8,436 bases of DNA from Chitinophagaceae bacterium (GTDB lineage: Bacteria > Bacteroidota > Bacteroidia > Chitinophagales > Chitinophagaceae): assembly GCA_947459455.1 (NCBI GenBank), contig CANHEC010000066.1, forward strand, positions 1-8,436, in the 5' to 3' direction. The notes under the pieces were generated by a model that had not been told where the DNA came from, ran no database searches, and saw only the letters and a list, made by a program, of their open reading frames with translations. The translations under genes and the position numbers were made by a program. Below are positions 1-5,273 of the stretch, one piece after another; within the stretch, counting starts at the first letter, position 1; each line of letters begins with the position of its first letter.

Positions 1-1188
1 GCTCTTATCGTCAATCCATTTGAACAGCATGACACACAAAAAGAATACAAGTGTGAGGCTGAGATGAACTGTGAGCCGGACACGTTTTTTGTTTTTTTCA
101 TCGAGATCGGTGCGGCGTTTGAGGCCGAGGATATCGATGCAAAAAGAGGAGGTGAGGGCAGTAAGTGCGCCATCGGCACTGGGAAAAAGTGCAGAGATAA
201 GGCCAATGATAAAAATGACACCTATGCCGGCAGAGAGATAGTTGCCCAGCGCAATAGCGGGGAACAGATCATCGCCCTTCACGGCCAGGCCATTGGCATC
301 GGCAAACAGGTAGAGCAAGCCGCCCATCAGTAAAAACAGCAGGTTGACTACCAGCAGTACAAAGGCCAGTGTCATCACATTTTTTTGCGAGCCTGCCAGT
401 GTCTTTACACTGATGTTCTTCTGCATCATTTCCTGGTCAAGGCCCGTCATGGCAATGGTGATGAATGCGCCGCCTATGATTTGCTTTAAGAAAAAGCCCG
501 GCGCTTGTACATCGGTATTGAATATGCGGGTCATGCCTTTTTCGCCCATGGCCTGCCAGGTTTGTGGCAGGCTAAAGTCCAGTTTGTTCATAATTGCAAT
601 GATGCACACTACCAGGCCTATGAGCATGCAACTGGTTTGCAGCGTATCCGTGTAAACAATTGTTTTTACGCCGCCTTCAAAAGTGTAAAGCAGAATAAGG
701 ATCAAAATGACCAAAGCCGTTGCCCAAAATGGCACGCCCATGGAGTTGAGAATAAAGATCTGGAGGATATTGACCACGAGGTACAGTCGGGCGGTGGCCC
801 CCAGCGTACGCGACAGGATGAAATAGGTGGCACCGGTTTTATAGCTGGTGGTACCAAAGCGATGTTCGAGGTAATTGTAAATACTGGTCAGGTTCATTTT
901 GTAGTACAGCGGCAGCAGCACATACGCAATGACGAGGTAGCCCAGGAAATAGCCGATGACGACCTGATAATAGTTAAAGCCGCCAGCGCCTACTGTACCC
1001 GGCACGCTTACAAAAGTGACGCCACTGAGACTGGTGCCAATCATGCCAAAGGCTACCAGCATCCAGTTGCTGTTGCGGTTGCCTATAAAGAACGAATCGT
1101 TGTTGCTATTGCGGCTGGTGTACCAGGCTACAACCAGTAATAGGGCAAAGTAGGCAAAGACAAACGAGAGCAGAAAAACCGGACTCAT
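1..1188 (-). CDS. Sodium:solute symporter (SSS family), 3' end cut by left window edge
   Basis: Inner-membrane secondary transporter that would couple sodium entry to uptake of an organic solute; the substrate cannot be read from the sequence. The minus strand is open from an ATG at 1188 to the window edge, giving 396 residues with no stop. Many hydrophobic helices are visible, starting at residues 3-22, then about 43-63, 76-94, 150-169 and 185-200. Family hallmarks are the early FFIGNRNSNW segment (33-42), YLEHRFG (106-112), EGGVKTIVYTDTLQ (171-184, the usual G-G-aromatic/valine-TD-LQ signature) and the Ser/Thr-rich helix ISALFPSADGALTALTSS (331-348), which corresponds to the sodium-site helix of the family. 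SSS proteins usually run 450-600 residues, so some 60-200 residues are missing. It is divergent from the LOG gene across 154 bp. The family call is firm; the substrate is open. Confidence 0.93.
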   Translation of the reverse strand, partial: MSPVFLLSFVFAYFALLLVVAWYTSRNSNNDSFFIGNRNSNWMLVAFGMIGTSLSGVTFVSVPGTVGAGGFNYYQVVIGYFLGYLVIAYVLLPLYYKMNLTSIYNYLEHRFGTTSYKTGATYFILSRTLGATARLYLVVNILQIFILNSMGVPFWATALVILILILLYTFEGGVKTIVYTDTLQTSCMLIGLVVCIIAIMNKLDFSLPQTWQAMGEKGMTRIFNTDVQAPGFFLKQIIGGAFITIAMTGLDQEMMQKNISVKTLAGSQKNVMTLAFVLLVVNLLFLLMGGLLYLFADANGLAVKGDDLFPAIALGNYLSAGIGVIFIIGLISALFPSADGALTALTSSFCIDILGLKRRTDLDEKNKKRVRLTVHLSLTLVFFLCVMLFKWIDDKS

Positions 1189-1318
1189 AGGCAGTTCGTT
1201 TTTTTGAGAACGTATGGGGCGGAAATTGCTTCGTGCCTGCCCCTTGTAGCGTTGAAAGTAAGCTAAGTGATGCTAAGAAAATTTATTTTGAGATAACGTC
1301 CACTCGCAGGTGCACTGC

Positions 1319-1325
1319 TATCTTG
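1319..1325 (+). promoter_or_regulatory. Possible -7 box of the LOG-family gene
   Basis: TATCTTG followed by CACC lies 17 bases before the ATG at 1343. It resembles the Bacteroidetes -7 element TAnnTTTG with one T missing. No TTTG is found at the expected 19-base distance upstream (the nearest, 1287-1290, is 28 bases away), so this is a weak call. If right, the in-frame ATG at 1310 lies upstream of the transcript and cannot be used. Confidence 0.3.
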
Positions 1326-1342
1326 CACCAAAAGCAAATGGT

Positions 1343-1885
1343 ATGCAAGCAGTGGCTGTTTTTTGCGGATCGAAGAGCGGTAAAAACGAGCTATTCGAGA
1401 TTCATGCCCGGCAACTGGGGGCTTCATTGGCTGGGGCGGGGCTGCGGGTAGTGTATGGTGGTGGCAGCAAAGGATTGATGGGGGCTGTGGCCAATGCCGC
1501 GCTGGCAGCGGGTGGAGTAGTGCTTGGCGTTATTCCCGAAAAACTGCGTAGCTGGGAGCATCAGCATGATGGAATAACCGAGTTGCACGTGGTACCCGAT
1601 ATGCATACCCGCAAGCGCATGATGTATGAATGGTGCGATGCGGCCATCATTTTGCCCGGTGGCTTTGGCACCATGGATGAGCTATTTGAAATGCTTACCT
1701 GGAACCAGCTGGCCATTCACGACAAGCCGATCTATGTGCTGAATTCGGGCGGTTTTTACAGCGATTTGTTTCAGATGATGCAGGTGATGCATCGCGAGGG
1801 TTTTCTGTACGACGACCTGAGTAAGCGGGTCCAAATTTTCGACCTGCCTCAATCGCTGGTAGCATCACTGTTGCCTAAAAGATGA
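1343..1885 (+). CDS. LOG-family protein (TIGR00730), probable cytokinin riboside 5'-monophosphate phosphoribohydrolase / nucleotide hydrolase
   Basis: Cytosolic Rossmann-fold enzyme of the LOG (lysine decarboxylase-like) family, whose characterised members cleave the N-glycosidic bond of nucleoside 5'-monophosphates to free base and ribose 5-phosphate. The 180 residues show the family in order: VAVFCGSKSG at 4-13, VVYGGGSKGLMG at 36-47, GVIPE at 62-66, the RK pair at 90-91 after the MH, and the phosphoribosyl/active-site motif PGGFGTMDE at 105-113. Length is normal for the small bacterial members. I start at 1343 because family members begin a few residues before VFCGS; the longer in-frame start at 1310 would add eleven unfamiliar residues and lies upstream of a possible -7 box. 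The last 11 bases overlap the tail of the beta-barrel gene on the opposite strand. The physiological substrate in this organism is not known; older databases label such proteins lysine decarboxylase, which is incorrect. Confidence 0.92.
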   Translation: MQAVAVFCGSKSGKNELFEIHARQLGASLAGAGLRVVYGGGSKGLMGAVANAALAAGGVVLGVIPEKLRSWEHQHDGITELHVVPDMHTRKRMMYEWCDAAIILPGGFGTMDELFEMLTWNQLAIHDKPIYVLNSGGFYSDLFQMMQVMHREGFLYDDLSKRVQIFDLPQSLVASLLPKR

Positions 1886-2447
1886 AGCCGAAATTGACGA
1901 AGGCTCGCCGTCCATAAGGCGATCGATTGCTTTGCACCACATCGTACTGTACCGATAGCAGCATGCCGCCGCGGCCGCCACTCGGTATCACCACGCCACC
2001 GCCTAGCAGTAGCGAGGGTACAAACGCACCTTCAATGCGCTGGGTAGGCGTTCCATCTTTGTAGCGTATTTTACCCCAGTTGTAGTTGAGCTCGGGCTGC
2101 AGGCTGGCCATGAGAAAGCGGACCGGAAAAAAACGGGCAAACATGTTCAAACCGCCGTAGCTGTTACTGTATCGGTACAGCTCGTTGCCCTGAAAATTTC
2201 TAAACTTTTCGGTAGAAGAAATAAAGTTGATGCCGGCGCCGGCGGTAAACTTATCGGAAAACATATAGCCCACCTGCGGAGAGGCTTGTATGAAAGTGAA
2301 GTCTCCGAAAGTGGCGCCCATATTGCCGCCAAACACCAGGCGACTTGGGTCTAATTTCTTTTTGCCGGTTTCGGGAGCGGGCTCTTGCGCCATCACAGGC
2401 AGTGCCAATAGCGAAGCTGCCAACAGCATCAGCGAAAATGATTTCAT
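1875..2447 (-). CDS. Exported outer-membrane beta-barrel protein
   Basis: Small protein of 190 residues, probably an outer-membrane barrel; I do not recognise a specific function. Residues 1-20 form a classic signal peptide (MKSFSLMLLAASLLALPVMA, cleavage expected before QEP). A short charged linker (21-35) is followed by alternating hydrophobic/polar strands rich in Gly, Tyr and Phe, for example FGGNMGATFGDFTF at 39-52 and SNSYGGLNMFARFF at 93-106. The chain ends in FVNFGFIF, an alternating strand with terminal Phe, as in the outer-membrane insertion signal of barrel proteins. Size suggests about eight strands. Its stop lies inside the end of the LOG gene (11-base convergent overlap). It diverges from the coiled-coil gene across a 192-bp region. 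Conserved function beyond barrel is unsupported. Confidence 0.8.
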   Translation of the reverse strand: MKSFSLMLLAASLLALPVMAQEPAPETGKKKLDPSRLVFGGNMGATFGDFTFIQASPQVGYMFSDKFTAGAGINFISSTEKFRNFQGNELYRYSNSYGGLNMFARFFPVRFLMASLQPELNYNWGKIRYKDGTPTQRIEGAFVPSLLLGGGVVIPSGGRGGMLLSVQYDVVQSNRSPYGRRAFVNFGFIF

Positions 2448-2479
2448 ACAGGTGGTTTTTATGAAATAAGACTACGCGG

Positions 2480-2487
2480 TAAAGCTA
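2480..2487 (-). promoter_or_regulatory. Weak -7 box candidate for the beta-barrel gene at 2447
   Basis: On the minus strand the sequence reads TAGCTTTA, seven of eight positions of TAnnTTTG, 32 bases before the ATG. No convincing TTTG lies at the expected upstream distance. The position and leader length fit, but a seven-of-eight match occurs by chance often enough to keep this tentative. Confidence 0.25.
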
Positions 2488-2531
2488 ATACGCTGGTGCC
2501 AAGCAAGGCTATCATTGACTTTTTCGACAAC

Positions 2532-2562
2532 AGGTTTTAGGTTGCCATTTTCGTTAAAACCT
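2532..2562. repeat. Inverted repeat with 8-bp arms in the divergent intergenic region
   Basis: AGGTTTTA (2532-2539) is perfectly complementary to TAAAACCT (2555-2562) across a 15-base spacer. There is no T-run directly after either arm, so it is not a normal terminator. It lies between the weak promoter of the beta-barrel gene and the promoter of the coiled-coil gene, where a regulator site is possible. AT-rich arms of this length with a long loop could also arise by chance. Confidence 0.35.
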
Positions 2563-2581
2563 TGCCAACATGTGCCACTAG

Positions 2582-2612
2582 TTTGTCTACGAATATTATC
2601 GTACTAATTTTA
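2582..2612 (+). promoter_or_regulatory. Bacteroidetes-type promoter for the coiled-coil gene
   Basis: TTTG at 2582-2585 is followed after exactly 19 bases by TAATTTTA at 2605-2612, matching TAnnTTTG at seven of eight positions. Predicted transcription start is near 2617-2619, giving a leader of about 20 bases to the ATG at 2640. Two TACGA-N6-TCGTA dyads sit in the spacer and over the -7 box, which suits repression by steric block. Confidence 0.5.
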
Positions 2613-2629
2613 CGAAACAATTCGTAAAA
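2588..2629. promoter_or_regulatory. Tandem operator-like dyads, TACGA-N6-TCGTA twice
   Basis: Dyad 1 is TACGA (2588-2592), six bases, TCGTA (2599-2603). Dyad 2 has the same core, TACGA (2611-2615), six bases, TCGTA (2622-2626), and extends to perfect 9-bp arms TTTTACGAA (2608-2616) and TTCGTAAAA (2621-2629) around ACAA. The centres are 23 bp apart, about two helical turns, so two dimers could bind the same face of the DNA. Dyad 1 lies in the promoter spacer and dyad 2 covers the -7 box and start site. The geometry is that of a repressor operator. The identity of the regulator is inference; a BlaI/MecI-like winged-helix repressor is one candidate, but the half-site differs from the classical TACA/TGTA. 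Confidence 0.6.
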
Positions 2630-2639
2630 CAATTTCACC

Positions 2640-3407
2640 ATGCAACACCTCACTAAGTACCGCCAATTGTACCTGGCCCTAATGGCTACGCTGCTGATAG
2701 CAATAGCTGCCGTTTATCCCCCGTTTCCAGCAGGGTCGCAACCCCGAAAGAGCACGCCCCCGGATACTACAAGGATTAAAGCTGCGCCCACCGGCACTGC
2801 CCGTGCGCCGCTGGCTGCCCAAACCTCCGAAGTGGACAAGGCATTGAAAGAGATAGACCGCGAACTACAGCGGCTGAACACCGAAGAGTGGCCACGTATA
2901 CAAGAAGAAATGGCCCGGGCACGTGTAGAGCTTGACAAACTTCAGATTGAGGAAACGGTGCAAAAGGCGCTGCGGGAAGCGGATATGAAAAAAGTGCAGG
3001 CCGAAGTAGAAGCGGCCATGAAAACTGTGCGGGCCGAACTGGAGTCGGAAACATTTAGGAAGGCGATGGCCGAAGCTGGCGAAATAGATGCTGAGCAAAT
3101 GCGCCGGCATGTGGCTATGGCGCAGGAGCAACTGAAAAAAGCGCAGGCAGATGTGAAATTAGGTTTGGAGCAAGCTAAGCAGGGGCTGGCGCAAGCCCGG
3201 CTAGAGCTGCAACGTGTAAAGGCCGGTATGGATGAGCTACGCAAAGACGGACTGCTGAAAGAGGACACTGAACAAATGAATGTGGAGTGGGACGGCGAGA
3301 TCATGATTCTGAACGGCCAGCGTTTATCTGCCGAACAGTCGAAGAAATACCAGTCCTACTTTGGCAAAGACAGACAGGCAAAAAGGGGAAAATCGGCCAG
3401 CTTCTGA
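2640..3407 (+). CDS. Exported or membrane-anchored coiled-coil protein of unknown function
   Basis: I do not recognise a named family. The 255 residues divide into a positively charged start and a hydrophobic segment at about 10-26 (uncleaved anchor or signal peptide), a Pro/Thr-rich linker at 27-62, a long charged helical region at about 63-205 dominated by Ala, Glu, Lys, Leu and Gln with heptad-like spacing (strong coiled-coil appearance), and a short C-terminal module at 213-242 containing MNVEWDGEIMILNG and LSAEQSKKYQSYF. From memory, a similar coiled-coil plus ING-KKYxxYF ending occurs at the periplasmic end of BlaR1/M56-type sensor proteins in related bacteria; no peptidase domain is present here. 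It is transcribed alone from a promoter carrying two operator-like dyads and ends in a strong terminator. The likely location is the periplasm, anchored to the inner membrane; the role is unknown. Confidence 0.8.
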   Translation: MQHLTKYRQLYLALMATLLIAIAAVYPPFPAGSQPRKSTPPDTTRIKAAPTGTARAPLAAQTSEVDKALKEIDRELQRLNTEEWPRIQEEMARARVELDKLQIEETVQKALREADMKKVQAEVEAAMKTVRAELESETFRKAMAEAGEIDAEQMRRHVAMAQEQLKKAQADVKLGLEQAKQGLAQARLELQRVKAGMDELRKDGLLKEDTEQMNVEWDGEIMILNGQRLSAEQSKKYQSYFGKDRQAKRGKSASF

Positions 3408-3476
3408 TGCAGTTGGCCTGGCATCATCATCACACCACACACTATTTGCCCGCACCACATTTTCATCAAGGGGTTT

Positions 3477-3510
3477 ACCGGTATGCCTGCACAGGGCATA
3501 CCGGTTTCTT
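3477..3510 (+). terminator. Strong intrinsic terminator after the coiled-coil gene
   Basis: A perfect 11-bp stem, ACCGGTATGCC (3477-3487) with GGCATACCGGT (3495-3505), encloses a 7-base loop and is followed by TTCTTATT. The U-rich tail is only on the plus-strand side, so it serves the gene ending at 3407 and separates it from the QueA-like gene. Confidence 0.85.
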
Positions 3511-3555
3511 ATTCCTGGGCAAATGATCGCTTTCAATCGCGTTGGTTATAGGCTT

Positions 3556-3586
3556 TTTGTGGCTCAGGCAGCTGCCAGCATCTTTG
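3556..3586 (+). promoter_or_regulatory. Promoter of the QueA-like gene, -7 box almost touching the start codon
   Basis: TTTG (3556-3559), a 19-base spacer, then CATCTTTG (3579-3586), seven of eight positions of TAnnTTTG. Only CATT separates the box from the ATG at 3591. The expected transcription start (about 4-7 bases past the box) falls at or next to the A of the ATG, so the mRNA would be leaderless or nearly so. Confidence 0.5.
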
Positions 3587-3590
3587 CATT

Positions 3591-4814
3591 ATGCATCCGA
3601 AATTGCTTTCGATTAAAGATTTCAGTTACCACCTGCCCGATGATCGCATTGCCCGATATCCGCTGGCCAATCGGGACGAGTCGAAGCTGCTGCTGTATCG
3701 GCATGGCCAAATCAGTAGCAATGTTTTCAGTCAATTGCCCGGCTTGCTGCCAGCCAATAGCACCCTGGTGTTTAATAATAGCAGGGTGGTGGAGGCACGC
3801 TTGTTGTTTGAAAAGCCCACCGGCGGTTTGATAGAGATTTTTGCGTTAGAGCCTCATGAAGAGTATGCCGATATTACCACCGCCATGAATGCCTGCGGTA
3901 GCATTCGGTACAAATGCATGGTAGGCGGGGCCAGCAAGTGGAAGCCGGGTATGGTGCTGCAAAAGCAGCTGCTATATGAAGGTAGTACGGTGCTGATGGA
4001 GGCTCGAATGGAGGAACGGCGCAGTGACTGCTTTGTAATACAGCTCAGCTGGGCGCCGGCCGATTGGCCTTTTGCACAGGTGCTGCACCTGCTGGGCGAA
4101 ATGCCCATACCACCCTACCTGCAGCGGCAGGCCGAAGCCAGTGATGCCGAACGCTACCAAACAGTCTATGCCAAAAATGATGGAAGTGTGGCAGCGCCAA
4201 CGGCCGGTCTTCATTTTACCCCAGCCGTGATGCAAGGGCTTACCAACGCCGGCATTGAGCAGGCATTTGTGACCCTTCACGTGGGGGCCGGTACTTTCAA
4301 GCCGGTAAAGGCCGATACCATGCAGGGGCACGAAATGCATGCTGAATTTTTGGATGTGCCGGCAGAGATGCTGCCACAATTGGCAGCAGCCAGCTGCATT
4401 ATTCCGGTGGGCACCACCAGCATGCGTACACTGGAAAGTTTGTATTGGATGGGGGTAAAGGCAGCGCACCAACCCGATATCAGCCTGGCTGAACTGGAAA
4501 TACAACAGTGGGAGGTGTACGACCATCTTCAAAAGGTGGCCCTGCCGCCGCAGCAAGCACTGCAGGCCCTGCATGCCTGGCTGGAAAAGAATAACAGGAA
4601 ACGGCTCATCATAAAAACGCAGATCATCATTGCGCCGGGCTATCAGTTCGGGCTCTGCAAGGGGCTCATTACTAATTTTCACCAACCACAAAGCACCCTG
4701 CTGCTGCTGGTAGCTGCTCTGGTGGGTACGGGCTGGCAAGAGGTGTACCAGTACGCCCTCGATAATGAATTTCGTTTTTTGAGCTATGGCGATAGCAGTT
4801 TGCTGCTGCCTTAG
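3591..4814 (+). CDS. queA: S-adenosylmethionine:tRNA ribosyltransferase-isomerase (QueA family, long form)
   Basis: QueA moves the ribosyl group of S-adenosylmethionine to preQ1 at tRNA wobble position 34, giving epoxyqueuosine in queuosine synthesis, in the cytosol. The 407 residues hold the family landmarks in order: FSYHLPDDRIARYP (11-24), FNNSRVVEARL (61-71), GEMPIPPYLQR (169-179), ERYQTVYA (187-194), VAAPTAGLHFTP (200-211), LHVGAGTFKPV (229-239), HEMHAEF (247-253), GTTSMRTLES (274-283), LITNFHQPQSTLL (359-371) and FLSYGD (396-401). E. coli QueA is about 356 residues, so this one is some 50 longer and its region around 75-165 is divergent. From memory, Bacteroidetes often carry a standard QueA plus a longer paralog of about 400 residues; this is probably the paralog, whose exact substrate may differ, so the symbol is a family label. 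It stands alone between a terminator and a convergent small gene, with a 4-base tail overlap. Confidence 0.85.
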   Translation: MHPKLLSIKDFSYHLPDDRIARYPLANRDESKLLLYRHGQISSNVFSQLPGLLPANSTLVFNNSRVVEARLLFEKPTGGLIEIFALEPHEEYADITTAMNACGSIRYKCMVGGASKWKPGMVLQKQLLYEGSTVLMEARMEERRSDCFVIQLSWAPADWPFAQVLHLLGEMPIPPYLQRQAEASDAERYQTVYAKNDGSVAAPTAGLHFTPAVMQGLTNAGIEQAFVTLHVGAGTFKPVKADTMQGHEMHAEFLDVPAEMLPQLAAASCIIPVGTTSMRTLESLYWMGVKAAHQPDISLAELEIQQWEVYDHLQKVALPPQQALQALHAWLEKNNRKRLIIKTQIIIAPGYQFGLCKGLITNFHQPQSTLLLLVAALVGTGWQEVYQYALDNEFRFLSYGDSSLLLP

Positions 4815-5068
4815 CTTTCCCGCAGGGTTTCAAAATGCCCTTCATGCAGCACATCGTCATTGCAAACGATGCGCAGCAAAAACTGCTGACCCTTGGGCAG
4901 CATGCGGGTGGAAATGTACACGTAGCCGCCACGGAAGCTGCCCTGGCGGATGATTTGGCCTACCCTTGAAATGATCTGGTAGGTCAATGTAGCATTACAG
5001 TTTACCTCCGGCAATGTAAGCGGGAGGCTGGTTTCGGCCCACAAAGGATGAGTACACATAACAGCCAT
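4811..5068 (-). CDS. Small protein resembling a type IX secretion (type A) C-terminal sorting domain; possible gene remnant
   Basis: An 85-residue frame ends 4 bases inside the QueA-like gene. Residues about 10-83 look like the beta-sandwich tail of type IX secreted proteins: SLPLTLPE, then LTYQIISRVGQIIRQGSF (28-45), YVYISTRMLPKGQQFLLRI (50-68), then a closing strand VLHEGHF (73-79). This follows the usual order strand, iyd-x-x-G-x-x-v, L-x-x-G-x-Y-x-l-r-i, final strand; the PNP motif normally at the front is replaced by THPL. There is no cargo domain, signal peptide or hydrophobic stretch. The frame stays open upstream to 5221, but those residues look non-coding, so I start at 5068 (5059 is also possible). 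It lies 205 bp downstream of the histidine kinase. It may be a real mini-protein or the surviving end of a lost secreted protein. Confidence 0.5.
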   Translation of the reverse strand: MAVMCTHPLWAETSLPLTLPEVNCNATLTYQIISRVGQIIRQGSFRGGYVYISTRMLPKGQQFLLRIVCNDDVLHEGHFETLRES

Positions 5069-5198
5069 CACTCTTGATTGAGTTTTTGGTGAACAATGTC
5101 TGGATCCTTTAAAGGTTTTGGGGGGAGAATTGCGTCTTGGAAAGTGAGAGCAATGAGAGGTGAGTTGGCAAAGCGTCGGATGAATGTAGTATGCACCT

Positions 5199-5234
5199 GC
5201 CGAAAAACAATGTTTTAACAATGGTTTTTTCGGC
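5199..5234. repeat. Inverted repeat with internal 11-bp duplication between the kinase and the small gene
   Basis: GCCGAAAAA (5199-5207) pairs perfectly with TTTTTCGGC (5226-5234) across 18 bases. The loop region carries a direct repeat, AACAATG at 5206-5212 and again at 5217-5223, each followed by a T-run. The hairpin lies 40 bp past the histidine kinase stop (minus strand), a position fit for transcript ending, but the T-run is within the stem rather than after it, so a standard intrinsic terminator is not clear. Confidence 0.4.
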
Positions 5235-5273
5235 CGTCTGCAGCTTTTTTGACCTTTATCAAATTGGCTATTC

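Noticed and set aside
505..1140. 211-codon plus-strand open frame, with neighbours at 64-333 and 344-655
   Set aside because: Antisense to the sodium:solute symporter, whose conserved motifs run through the whole region on the minus strand; the plus-strand products resemble nothing.
1215..1243. GC-rich imperfect hairpin between the symporter and the LOG gene
   Set aside because: The GGGGC/GCCCC arms need a bulge to extend and lie between divergent genes with no T-run; no function can be argued.
2942..3304. 120-codon minus-strand open frame rich in Ser, Cys and Ala
   Set aside because: It is the mirror of the Ala/Glu/Lys/Leu-rich coiled-coil codons on the plus strand, a common composition artefact.
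3361..3831. 156-codon plus-strand open frame spanning the intergenic region before queA
   Set aside because: It crosses a strong terminator and a promoter and overlaps the well-supported QueA-like frame; the translation has no recognisable pattern.
3972..4739. 255-codon minus-strand open frame
   Set aside because: Antisense to the QueA-like gene, which has all family motifs in the other strand; the product is rich in His, Gln and Cys without domain-like pattern.
5106..5115. Palindrome CCTTTAAAGG upstream of the small type IX-like gene
   Set aside because: A 10-bp palindrome alone is expected by chance at this scale, and it has no partner copy or clear promoter around it.
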